From positions 124,001-188,000 of the forward strand of contig BGZK01000898.1 in the NCBI GenBank assembly GCA_005406025.1: a stretch of 64,000 bases of DNA, given 5' to 3'. A model generated the notes under the pieces. It was given only the letters and a program-made list of their open reading frames with translations, did no database searches and was not told where the DNA came from. How positions within the stretch are numbered: the first letter of the stretch is position 1; each line of letters starts with the position of its first letter. The translations under genes and the position numbers were made by a program. This stretch comes from Eumeta japonica. Taxonomy: Eukaryota; Arthropoda; Insecta; Lepidoptera; Psychidae. Shown in pieces: positions 35,229 through 47,900 of the stretch.

Positions 35229-36289
35229 CGTCAACCACCACGTCAACGTAGTTTCACATTCAATTAAAACGTACACGCACGTTCTGTTTATACTTAAACT
35301 GTTTTGCTGTTTCCCTGCCGAGTCGAGATTCAGCCGAGCTGGCTAGATAATTTTAACATCCGCGTGGATCTTTGTCACCAAATTAGCCCGCGCACGCGCT
35401 TGAGGGCCGCCCTGGGGTGACGCAGCTGTTTTCACGTACTCGTTGTCTACGTGAATCTTAAATTTTCGTATGTAGATGGTGTTCTGAGAGATCTACTCAT
35501 ATGTATAAAAATATTTGTCCACACTGTCATATGTATTAGTTCGAATAACATTTGTAAAATTGAGTTCCAATACAATAATGCAAAAAAAACGAGAAAACTA
35601 TGCAACTAAATTCGTGGAAATAAATTGAAAATGTCATTATATTTTCACTTTTTAAACTGTAAAAAAAAATGTTATATACATATGTATATATGTCAATCAT
35701 TGATTTCTTTTGAAAATATGTACAAAACAAAATATTATTTCATTGCAGTCTATTATGGCAATTAATCGCAATAAGAAAAAAAGCTTTAAAAGTTTGATAA
35801 AACATAGCACTTATTATGATTCGCCATATATTTACCGTCTATCTCGTCATCGGATGTAGTATGAATTCCAAGCTTAGCGCTTATTGTTATCCCGACCTCG
35901 ATCCTTAATTCCTCTACAGAATCAGGAGTTATAGTAAATTCTATTCGTCGTTGTCGAACACCTTTCTCATCATCAGTTCATCGTCTATGTATACATATAT
36001 ATCTTTTTCCAGAAATTGAGAAAAGTTCTGATTCAATAATCGTCTGAACCACAAAAATACCTATTTCCCAAATTTAAATTTTCCAGATCATTCGGTTTGA
36101 CACGTGGGTCGACGAGCCCGTCGATCGGTTCGTCAGTCGGTCAGTCACAAATTTCATTTTCCGTATGTACATATATTACCTATACAAACACGCGTACAAG
36201 AGAAAGTGCGGCGTACGTGCAAAACAAGAGCACGTGGCCGAAGAGCTAAGAATACTCCTGGCGAATAAATTCGATCAAAGGAATTCATC
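35229..36289. other. No gene seen
   Basis: GC-richer patch at about 35330-35430, then AT-rich. No coding signal. Confidence 0.5.
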
Positions 36290-36425
36290 GTGTAACTTTC
36301 TGTTGGCGCGAGGCGCGGTGTCACCGGCGTGCGCCCCGCCCCGCCCCGCGCCGCCCGCGCCATTATACGTACCTTCACGCCCCGGAATGGGTAAGTGGAT
36401 AAACGCCGCCGCGGCGTTCAAGTGA
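36290..36425. other. GC-rich island upstream of the tn-like gene
   Basis: GCGCGAGGCGCGGTGTCACCGGCGTGCGCCCCGCCCCGCCCCGCG, flanked by ordinary AT-rich DNA. Frames on both strands are open only because stop codons are GC-poor. Confidence 0.4.
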
Positions 36426-39400
36426 CTTACGACATTACCGCTTACCTAATAGCTTTCTTCATTTCTTTCTCGAAATAATTCCTTTTAGGAGCATCTACAA
36501 TGGACTTAATCCAAACATTTGTATGCTCAACAATTTTTCAGTACTTTTGTTCGGAAACAAAAGAGGAAATGGACCGAAAACCAGGCGGGGTCTGCTTCAC
36601 GTAACATAAGTTCGCGTCGAATTCTCCTAGGGGTAGATAGGCGCCACAGTATTAAACTTACCAAAAATTTTATGCACCTTTTGCATTTTATTGTTACGGT
36701 AGAAAACGTCGTCGGTTCGGTCTGAATAAGTCTCGATAGCACCTCCGTCGCCGCCCATTCCATCGTCTACTTTTGCTCTATATATTTTATCTCCTCGTCT
36801 TCTATAGCGTAGCTTCCTCTTCCCTAGTGAGTGAGTAATCTTTCAACCCATACCTTTGCACACAGATAGAAAACAGAATTTAAAAATCATTTTTGGAAAA
36901 AATATTCAAGCATATCACATCGAATGTATAAAAGAATAACTTAATTTTTATATATTCAATAAATATCCAACTTATTCTAATATCTAACAATAAAAACGAG
37001 TAGACCAATATAGTCAAAGTATCATTGTCATGGAGAGAATATCTAAACGGTAATCGCAAAATGCAAAATTTTGCGTGTGTTCTGTCTCAGACAAGTTGCA
37101 AAATTGATTGCTCTATCAGAAACTAAACAATATTTTAAAGACATTTTGCAAAAATTAGCGAAATCAATTCGATGCCAATAGCATAAAAAGCTATAGCGTA
37201 TAAAATAATGGCCTCAACTGTTCATTTCGCTCTAAAACACCGCATATTTATGCCCTTTCTCTTTTCCGTCGCGATCTAACGATAGGATGTGCTAAGTCTA
37301 TGGTCATCCTCAAATGCGTGAAATTAGCGCGGACAAATAAATCAACGCAACAGTTGGACTAGCGTCTGCCGCGGCGGCTGGAACTTTTCGGCTTTTTCCT
37401 CCCGTGAAAAGAAGGCAGATGAGGATGTTCAGAAGCGATACTTAAACTGCGAAAACAACCTTTGTCTTATGCGTTACGTCCATAATTATTATTTAATATT
37501 ATTGTTCTAGCATTACTACAGACTCTCACGCAAAAAAAAATATTATAATATTTATAATCAGAATGCTACATTAATGAATATGTTTAGTGTTACTTACATT
37601 TTATACAAATTATTATGACAAATAAATTAGTCTTTAAACAAATAATTATAGTTATATAAATTCTTGACGTATATATTTGAAACACATTATTTTAAACAAC
37701 ATTTTTTAGTGTACCAATCGCATTGTTTAATTTAGCTACGTTGTTAACGTACTGAATGCGATACATTATAAATTCAAAACGCTTTTAAAATTACATTACA
37801 GACGCAGACGAGTTGCGATTTAAAACTACATGAATATTCTATTTTTATTCATAGTTGAAATGCAGCGCTCGGTACGATAGACGCGTGCTTTTATTGTATA
37901 CTGAAAACTGTTTCACAGCGTTGCACGTGTCTACGTTATTTTAGAAATTATTCAGAAAGCAAGAGAATACCTGTATTGGAGTCCCGCGGTTCCTAAAAAC
38001 TTATTTTTCTCAGGCGGTATATGTTTGTGAACATATCCGTACCGTTATTATAAACCGGCACGATAAATGTAAACACGTTGGCGTATCGTTATCATGACAA
38101 TTTAAAACATGTTGTTGAAATAAAGTCATAATGCAGACGACGACGCCCGCCCACGACATGGCCGGCGCCGCCCGCCTAACTCGTGCACAGGAATTGTCAT
38201 CTACGCACAAAGCGATTAAACGCCTGAATAAAAACACAATCGACATTTAACTCGTGTCCAATGACCTTTCGCCGTCCCAAAGTAAACTATGATGGACTGA
38301 ACGATGAAACTCCGAAAATACACTCCTGCGCAGCCGGTATCGTATTGCGCGCAGTATAGCTTCGGCCGCCGCCCGAAGCGTACGTTATCGAAAACTTCTG
38401 AAATTATCCTGAGAAATCCTGAATAAAGTGCTGAAATTCGCTCCACAAAATGACAAGTAATGCCGTGTGAGAACATCGTTTGATTGTCACCCGAAAAAAC
38501 CCATCTCAGCTCTCCTTTTTTTTTGCTATTAACTCTGATTTTGGAATTCTGTTGGATTTTATCGCCGCGCGTGAGATTTTCATTTTAATGTAAATATTTC
38601 CAGCGTAAGTACTGTGTGACCTCCGCCGTGTTTGAGTGTTGTCAGCATGCCTAACTGCATCCATGGTTTTGTAGGATATCAATTTGTTTAAATATCGTTT
38701 ACTAAAATTAACAATAACATATTCCAAAATTGTAAAAAGAATATTTCTCTTATCTATCGGCATTTGTTTATTTACGTTTCTCGCTTGTTATTTACATTTC
38801 GTCAGCTAAATTTCGATACAATTTTGCAATAGCATTTCATAGAAACTATTTTGATCATGATAGTATCTACATTTTATGATCGTTTATAATAATGTAAAAT
38901 TTATTGTATTTATTGTTATTTCTTCTAATCTTTAAATAATAGGATATAGAAGATTTTAGTATATGATTAACTGCTATTTGAAAAGAAGAATTGCATTCCA
39001 GTGATTGCATTCACCAATATAGATTATAAGGTCAACTATAACAATTTCAGAAACGTGTTTGTGCACGAATTACTGCCAACGCCTAATTAGATGAAACTTT
39101 AATGCTGTAGACCAAACTTAAGCTAACACTTACTTTTTCAAGTGATTCTATCTCTTAAATAAAGATGAGACAATTTTTAATAATGTGTGGTTTCTTAGAC
39201 TAGCAGATTTTTTTTTCCATATATTTTTTTCATAAAGTAAACACTTAGACATAAATTCATAAACAATTTTAAACTTACCACGTTACGTCCGCTCACATAT
39301 TTTTCGCAACAAAACAAATATTAGCAGTTGACGTCCTTACGTAGGCCTTATATTTATCAATAAAGTACATTTTTTTTCCAATTCGCAAAATACACCCTCC

Positions 39401-42400
39401 AAGAGAAACGACAAGCGCGTATAAAAACAAACATGTTTGCTTTCCTCGTGACCGCGTTCTTCAAAAAAAAAGTGATTGAATTCATTTGTACCGCTCGGAG
39501 CTCGAAATAGAATCGTGTTTTATCAATTTTTCGCTGTAGCATCAAGAGATTACTAAGACTGTTTCGAAATAAATAAAAAAGCGAGCATCGGTCTTCCATA
39601 AAGTTTAGTTGAATGATTTAAACCGTTATTGGTATTTTACTAATTTAATTTGAACCATTTTAGAACAATGAATCAATGTACAAATAAATGACGCCTTTGA
39701 GGCTTTTTTACGACACTTTATAAATCATTAATGATGCATGTGGATGTACCTTTCTGGTAATAAAAGCATTCCAAAAATTTTTCGTCATTTCCCACACATT
39801 GTCGGAGTGGAAACTGCGATTATTCATGAGGACTTGCGCGTGATCGTTTCACAAACGAATGTACAATGCGACTTATTATTCACGCTTGTTTGTGATTGGC
39901 TGTTGTAAGGAAACCAGAGAACCCGCTTCGTTGCGATTTCAAACAATGCATATACGCCAATTTAACAACTTGGGCGTATGTCGATGTCGAATAGTACGCT
40001 TTTCTACTGAATAGTAACATATATATATGTTGATGTTTTAAATATTTACTATATTAATTGCATCACCAAATGAGAGTTAGTTGCATGTATTGTGCTTTAG
40101 AAAGATGCGATTACTTAACGCTTAGAAAAGTAAGACTGCGTTTGTAAAATGATAGAAATAAAATTAACATTCGTATGTTGCGTTTATGGTGGCAAGAAAA
40201 TTCCAGCAACTGAACATTTGATTAGTCTAATTTAACGGTTATATAATGACATGAGACCCGTGGCTTGATAAGTAAGGCGCTTACTCTGTATTTCATTCTG
40301 CACCTGGACATACATTTAACAATAAACTTAATGCGAGGGCAAAGTTAATGATGTGATCATGTACGTACATTTTTTATTTACGACCAAAATTTAAAGATCT
40401 AGATAAAGATTCGTTACCTTAATTTATAAACATCCCAACGTCTTATAGGTAGGTATTTGGAAAATTCCTTTCGAATTTTTGAATAAAATTTAAGCCCTTT
40501 AGTGATATAACTTTCGTGTATCGTTTATCGCCGAATACCTGTTTAATACAGTGCCTTTCAATGTTCACGCGTTCAAAAGTTTTTAAAAGATTTGTTACTT
40601 CTTTTAATTTCTTAAATACTTTTGTCTAGAAATAGCTTTCGATGCCAAGACGGTAAGTCAGTGCTTTCAATCATCGAGTCAAATTTGTTTTCTGATACCA
40701 TACACCGATGCAACCAAAATCAATTCAATAGGAGCAAAAATAAATTTTCTAACTAAAAACAAAACAATAAATTTAAAGCGGCCCGTAGCGTCGGCACCTC
40801 CGACCCTTCGCGAGCAAAAGTTACGAACTGTTGTACACACGAGTTGAATCACAAAGGTGGCGCTTTCGTCTTTTTTATAAGCGATCTCAAAAAAACTAGC
40901 GAAATTCTTTTTTAATCACTCCCTCGCAAGAACGTCATCCGTTAGACTTGGCCGTTTTCTTTCTTCTATTTGTATTGGCCAGTGGTAATGAATCATCTCA
41001 CGTCATCACGACTAGATTTAGCTCTTGCCGCGGCGTCATCGGAGCGACAGACAAAAGACGTTATATCACGAAGTGAAAAGCGGCGTATTACTGACGTATG
41101 CGACAGTCGACTACGCTCAGATTTTGATTTATATTTTGAATGACAGAGCAAATCGTCCGAATTATTATTTATAGTTAACAATACGACTGTTTGTTTTTCC
41201 TTTAGTGACGCTGACATGTTTGAGAAAGCATTTCATATTGACTGGCTTATTAAGAAATTTTTAGTTTCTATTTTCTTGTACAATTATTTTATATATGTGT
41301 ATATGCATAATAATAATACGTACTTGAGTTGAAAACGTTGATCGTTTTTTTTTTATAATTATTAATGATATTTTTTATATAAATATTCTATCAATAGCTA
41401 TAGCATTTAAAAAAGTAATAATTTATATTATTATTTCACTGAATTGAACTGCGTCAGCTGTAATAAAGTTCAGATAAAATTATGCTTTTTTTTTTTACAA
41501 TTACACCCCTTATTATGTCTAAAGGGTTAGTCTTTTTTAAATCTTTATAGAAAAACAGTAAAAAAACTCGAATACCTTTATGCACTTTTTAATAAATCTA
41601 TAGTAAAAAATGTGACCACATGTTAATTTTCTAATATGCCCATAGACATTAACATACATTCTGAGTATCACAGCAACAGTGAAAATGTCACGCGCATTAA
41701 AGTAGGACCCCAGATATCCATCGCCTCGTCCCACATGGTAGCGCGCATTTTTACTTAAGCCAAATACGTAGAGAACATGCGTATTTTTTTTTCTTCTTTA
41801 ACTTATAAATGAAAACCTTTGCCAAAACGGTTTAATTTTAAACGTGACGCTGCCGACGGCGGAAAAACTCGCGTTTGCCAAAACGCGTTGTAAAATATTA
41901 GTAATGGTTAATTTAAGAGCATTACGCGTGACCACTGCGAATTTCACCATATTAGAACATTTATCGGTAATTACTTACAAACGAAATATACACTTTTTCC
42001 TAGTATGAATTTGAAATTATTATGGTAGCAGTAATAATACCTAACTTTTATTGGATATTACTGCGTAAGCTTTATCAATAACTGTTGTTTAACAGGTAGG
42101 TGGCGAGTTGGTTATGTAATAAAGTCCTATAATTTATTTTTAAAAACGATTAAAATGAACATATTCATAATTATTAAATTATTTTATTCTCTCAAAATTT
42201 ATTAATATAATAGAAAAATCTATGTTATTGTTTATAAATTAAGTAGTTATTTAAGGATAAATAATTAACACATTTACTTATTTGTTTTGAAAACTGAAAA
42301 TATGTACAATATCCTTTTTACGATATTTCATAAACAATATTTTGCAAGTATCATTTATACCATTCATTCGGTAAACTCGAACTACATCTAATGTTTTACT

Positions 42401-43939
42401 TTTGAATCATGCAAAGTTCAAAGCTTAAACAGAGAAACTTGTTTTTTCAAATATTTATGAGCATTGGTCAAAGCGTAATACTCTTCGAGACTGGAAATTG
42501 AAATGATAATCCAAGTATGAAAACGACCTGGCACATTGTGTAGCGTGAGCGACGAAAACAATGTGTATAGAGTACCTTAAAATTTATTGCAAAAACTGAA
42601 CATGTATCGAAAAATTGGCATCGGAAAAACATAAAATATTGGTTACCAAATTGATGTTCGTATTTCTGTCTGTGTACTTGTCAAGGGCTTATGTCTCAAA
42701 CGCCAAAGTAGAAAGTAGAAAACTACAATGGTTACATTGTTACTGGCGCAAAATTTACGTATTGTGTTAGGTGGACTTAAATGTGCTTATAGTTCTAACA
42801 CTGAACTTTCTATAGAATACGGTGACTTATACGTTTAACAATATCTAACGATGTCAAAGTACTAAACAGTAGAGTTACAAAAAAACCCTTTTCATATTTT
42901 ACGAATACAATATATGAATAAATGGAAAAACCTGGTACTTATCGTAAGAATAAATGAAAAAAATTCTCTTGTCGAATATAGTACGCCCAAAGCGTAGGTC
43001 GTCCGACGCCCGGCGCACGTGATTTATCGTTATTCTTCAACCCGCAAAGGGTTATATAAATTCCCCCGGCTCGACCTGAACTTTGAGCCCTAACTATGGC
43101 AAATATTCTTCTATCTCTCTGTACTTATAAAAGGTGTTCCCAATCGTACATTCTTCGCCGGAGAATTATAATTTACATTGGCTTTGTTCGCGCCTATCTC
43201 GAGGAATCGATGTTATGTCTCACTTCTGCGGATTCTACTTTACGTCTTTAGCCGACGTTCGAGCAGAAAAACAATGAGATTAATCTTAGCTGTATTTGTA
43301 ATTTGAACGTAGTTTGAAAAAGTTAATTTAAGTCAGAAATAATTACGACTATTTTTTTGTAAATATGTTATTTGCAGTATATAAATATTATTCGGTTAAC
43401 ACTGTGTTGTATTTTTTTTTTTTGTGGAATCAACAGTATTTTTTATAAACGAACACGAAAACATATAATTCTGATGGATAACATATTTTCACTTCATAGA
43501 TGATTCAATCGTTCAAACGTAAACTTTTTTGCGTATTAAAACAACATATACATTTTTTTCATACAGTGTATACAAGATTCATATAAAACAAAAAAAAACT
43601 GCAATTATTCATTAGTACTTGCGCGTGATCAGTTCACAAATGCATTTCTATTATATATTTAAATTCTTAGCTATATTCTATAAACAATAAAAAAATGTAA
43701 TTTATTTTTCTATTTCGTAACGTAAGACGTAGAGAACAGCTAGGTGGCATCAGGAAATTGCTTCTTAAATTCTTTCTCCAATATCAAAGGTTATACCGTC
43801 TTTCATTTTAAGCTCGGGTGGCGTTCGCAATTTGAATAACAAACAATTATGTCCTCGAATAGGCTATTTCACATTACAAAATATTTATAAATATCAGAGC
43901 CCATCGTTTGGAAAATCATATTTACATCCGATTTAATTT
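36426..43939. other. No gene seen (7.5 kb)
   Basis: AT-rich non-coding DNA with GC-rich patches at about 37360-37410, 38140-38190 and 43000-43090. Short - strand frames around 38.0-38.8 and 41.0 kb show no family resemblance. Could contain a 5'UTR exon and intron of the tn-like gene. Confidence 0.45.
43053..43061 (+). promoter_or_regulatory. TATA-box-like sequence upstream of the tn-like gene
   Basis: TATATAAAT stands in a GC-richer island (CCCCCGGCTCGACC follows), 1.8 kb before the ATG in the right orientation. It could mark a promoter for a 5'UTR exon spliced to 44823. No donor was confirmed. Confidence 0.25.
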
Positions 43940-44270
43940 CAATATACCGTCACGCGGTACGTAGGAGCGAGCTGCGGACGGTCTCGTGTCACCTTCGACC
44001 GACGTCGTCTTTCGCCTACCCGCCATACTAACTGACCAAGATATCGCATGGCCCCAGAGCCGTGTGAAGCGAAACTATGAAGCGGAACAGACGTATTTAT
44101 AGACACGCCAGACTTCTCCGGCACGAAATTAAACGGTTACGTCACGGCTATTTGTATCGCTAAATAACATCTCGATGAGCTTCCGCCGGCGAAAGGAGAG
44201 GAAATGACGTCTGATCACGGCCTCTTCGCCTTTCGCGGGCCCGCCGAAGAATCACGCCTAGACTGGCCCA
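43940..44270. other. GC-rich islands about 0.6-0.9 kb upstream of the tn-like ATG
   Basis: Segments 43950-44060 and 44165-44265 (GCTTCCGCCGGCGAAAGGAGAGG, CTCTTCGCCTTTCGCGGGCCCGCCG) are markedly GC-rich. They could be 5'UTR exon or promoter sequence of the gene; no clear donor site was recognised. Confidence 0.35.
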
Positions 44271-44822
44271 GGCATTCAAATATTATCACATTCACTAAGA
44301 TCCATTCTAAAAACACAAAATGTTACGTACAATACGACTGTTTACGTCGACCGCAATGCTGCAATTGTTCATTATGCCATGTTATAATATTATGTCCTGG
44401 CTTGTGATATTATACATTTTTTTTATTTTTGTCTAAAATAATTAAATGATAATTTAGATTCTACCAGAATCTACCAAAATAGTTCTTTAAAAGATAATTG
44501 GTAACTACAAGTATAGTCGTATTGTCATTTTACCATAAGAATATGCAATTGCATTCAGTATAATTAAAAAAGTATATGACTCTATTTAAAATTTACATTA
44601 CAAAATGTATATGTAACGCAACAAAATTTCAATAAAGTACAATTTAATACATGCAAACTTTTATATACTATTTCAAATTAAATGAATTATTATATACCGA
44701 ATATTCAAGTGTAGCATTTAAATAGCATAAAGTCGATTTTTTTTATAAAAATATTTGATACATCTATAGACACTTAAAAACACTTACAAAATTAATAACG
44801 CACACTTCATATTTTTACACAG

Positions 44823-44852
44823 ATATAAAGTGATTGCAAAGTAATCACCAAA
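44823..44852 (+). promoter_or_regulatory. Probable 5'UTR segment of tn-like exon 1 (splice acceptor at 44821-44822)
   Basis: A pyrimidine-rich stretch ending in TTTTTACACAG precedes 44823 and fits a splice acceptor, which would make the 30 bases before the ATG the end of a 5'UTR exon. There is no TATA box or initiator at a suitable distance directly upstream, so transcription probably starts further 5'. Inference only; the upstream exon was not identified. Confidence 0.4.
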
Positions 44853-44987
44853 ATGGAGCAATTCGAATCGCTGCTGACGTGCTGCGTCTGCTTGGACCGC
44901 TATAGAAACCCCAAGCTACTGCCATGCCAGCACAGTTTCTGCATGGAGCCATGTATGGATGGCCTCGTCGATTACGTTAGAAGACAG
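44853..44987 (+). CDS. tn: tn-like exon 1: start codon and most of the RING
   Basis: 135 bases, 45 codons, phase 0. It starts MEQFESLLTCCVCLD and ends at a CAG|GTGCGT donor. It carries the first six RING ligands (C10, C13, C25, H27, C30, C34). The ATG has A at -3 (CAAAATGG), a good insect start context. The remaining two ligands, C48 and C51, lie at the start of exon 2, so the RING spans the splice junction. A plausible acceptor (pyrimidine-rich tract then ACAG) ends at 44822, 30 bases before the ATG, so this exon probably begins as 5'UTR around 44823. Confidence 0.85.
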
Positions 44988-47900
44988 GTGCGTTTTTAGC
45001 TCGTAAGCTGTTTATTAACAAATTTTGGAATATAATAGCATATTAATTTCAATGTTTATGCAATATTTTTAAAAATTGCTCTTATATTTTAAATGCAGGT
45101 CAAATGTCCAGAATGTCGTGCAGAGCACCGAATTCCATACCAGGGAGTTCAAGGCTTCCCTACAAATGTGACCCTGCAGCGATTTTTGGAGTTGCACGCA
45201 CAGATCGCCGGTGAGCTTCCCGATCCTACTGCTGGTCAAGTTATGGAAAGATGCAACGTATGTTCCGAAAAGGCATACTGTGCACCTTGTGCTCACTGCG
45301 ACAAAAAAGTTTGCGAAGAATGCAAATCCACGCACATGGAGGTCTTACGCCGCGAGATAACTAGGATTAACAACCAAATCCGGCGCGGACTAAACAGACT
45401 GCAAGATATACTTGTTGTTGTCGAAAGAAATACAACGAATTTACAAACCAACTGTGCAGCTGTAGCTGGAGAAGTCGATGAGATACATAAGCGACTCGCG
45501 AAGGCGCTCAAAGATAGAACGGATTTCCTCAGGAATGAAGTAGACAGATACCTCGCGACTGAACTTAGAAACCTAACGAATCTTAAGGATAACCTTGAAT
45601 TAGAATTAAGTAATATTCAAAGTAATTGTGATCTCGCTGACAAATATATGAATGACGATATAGAGTGGGAAGACACAGAGTTGGTTGACACAAAAGAAAT
45701 ATTTTTGAAGACGGTTGAATTTTTGAGGAACTTTGAATATGAAGCTGGTGATTACAATCGTAGGATGCGGTTTGTTATGACACATGATCCAAATCAACTT
45801 GTTCTACATGTTGCTAGCTACGGAGAACTGAATATAAATTCACCAAATTCTGGCTATGGAGGTAGTCTTCAACCAAACCAAGGACTGACTCGTTCCAAAA
45901 GTGACCACCGTTTAGCCACACAATTCCGTCAACAAGAAGAGGCGCGTGGTTACACCGAAGCTGAAGAACCAGTTCTAGGTGGGCGGAAGTTTGGAGAACG
46001 AAAGCCACCACCGGTTGAAAGACACGTGAGAGATTATGGAGCTGAAGACTACAGTGGTTATGAATCTGAACATCGCCCATCTCGCCGATTCCGATCTCGT
46101 TTTGTTAGAAGTCATCAACAAGACAATGATTCTGACACTGAAGAAAGAAGCCGAAACGTTAAAGTTACAGAACAACCTAAAGAAAAAGAAAAGGTTACTG
46201 ACACCGAGGATACGTCACGTGGGCCTCTTAGCGGAATATTTAGAATCAGTGATTGTCCTAGAGTTATGCAAAGGATATTAGATTTTGATAGTGGTAAAAA
46301 AAAGGAGAAGAAAGAAATTCCAGCACCCCAGCCACCCAAACCTGTCCAGCCCGTTAATCCGCCATCACAACGTCGTCCACAAACGCAAAGACAACAAAGC
46401 GAGGACGATGAAATAACACGTCTAAAAAGACAAAACAAAGGAGCGGCATCGTCTCAAGAACCTGAGCGAACAACTCAGCGTGCCGAACCAGAAGATCGCA
46501 GCTCAATCACTCGCAAACCACCTACACCAGCTCGGGAGGTGAGTTGGGAAGAAGAACGTGAATGAAAATTAAAGACAACATAGTAGACACTGTAGAAATA
46601 TCATCGATACTAACAAGAACTCGCGACAACTAACGGCATTCCATAAATACACTCCATGTTTATAATACCTTTACATCGACACAAACACAGACGAACAAAC
46701 ACTATTCGACGAAACGACGCATCAGGTATCCATACCGAATTTCGATATATTTCTCAGGCATCCAGTGACGGTGAATCCGACGAATCTGTCGGTTCACATC
46801 AACGTACACAACGCAAGACTACAGCAGTGCCTCAAAAGGCAATAACTACAACACGAAGACCATCGGCTTCAGATACTACGGCTCCACACCGTCCCACAGC
46901 ACCTGCTCGTGCAGCCAGCTCTGAATCGAGTACTTCTACAGAAAGCTCTGGCTCGGCAGTAAAACACACAGGTGCGATATTAACTATCGCTGAACTGAAA
47001 CAAAAATATTCTTCTTCGGAACCTCCATTGGCAACTCGTTTGTATTCCGCAGGCAGCGAGAGACCTACGCCTGTTACCAATGGTTCTAGTGGAGGTGCAC
47101 AACGAGTCCAAAGCCGCTTTGTCGGAGCTCAACGCCCGACACCAGCACCCGCACCTGCTGAGCCAACACAAGAAGATTCCGGCAGTAGCTCAGAAGAGGA
47201 AACGGATTCTTCAGAGGAGAGCGAAGAGGAGCCTGTTACACAGCGTAAGCCCGAGAGTCAAGCGATGGCGCGAAGCGATATAGGACCGTTACTCGCACGA
47301 AGTAATAATGCACGCAGTGACGCCCACGAGACCAAAACCAAAGAATCACCTGCCCCGTCACGTTATAGATCTAGACCAACGCAACCTGAAGAAGATACTA
47401 GTTCATCACGCTACGGGACAAGTACATCAAATTATGGTAATCGGTATGGAACAAGCAAGCCCAAAGAGGAAGAACAGCCTGCTTCTACTATAGACGACGA
47501 TTCCAAATATCCCACAGCACGATCCAGATATCTTGCCTTAAAAGAGAGACGTAATCGACTTGCACGTAGCAAAAGCAGTCATACAGGTTTTGGGGCAGCA
47601 GACGATGATGATGTAGATGATCCGGTATCTCCAACTACAGCATCTCCTTCGGCATATCTAGCAGCGCGTTACGGAGCTGGATCAGGTGGTACAGAGCTAT
47701 CTCGTAGTCGATCATCTCATGCACTAAAATCTCGAGAAAGTTCTCCAGAACGACCACCTGCAGCAGAAAAGGACGGGGCCGCTTTGAGCTCGTGGGCGCG
47801 TTACCTTAAAAATAAATATGGATCACGGGGCAAGGAGCGCGATACGGGCGGAAGCTCGTCCAGTACGTCCCGTCGCCTGTCTCTCGGGCTGCCCTTGCGT

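Noticed and set aside
38010..38763. Cluster of - strand frames of 78-86 codons
   Set aside because: No family resemblance and no consistent splice phases linking them.
43939..44407. Short frames on both strands upstream of the gene
   Set aside because: They lie in GC-rich islands, have no homology, and face both ways.
45069..47171. Several frames antisense to tn-like exons 2-3
   Set aside because: Shadows of real coding exons; codon bias and homology are on the + strand.
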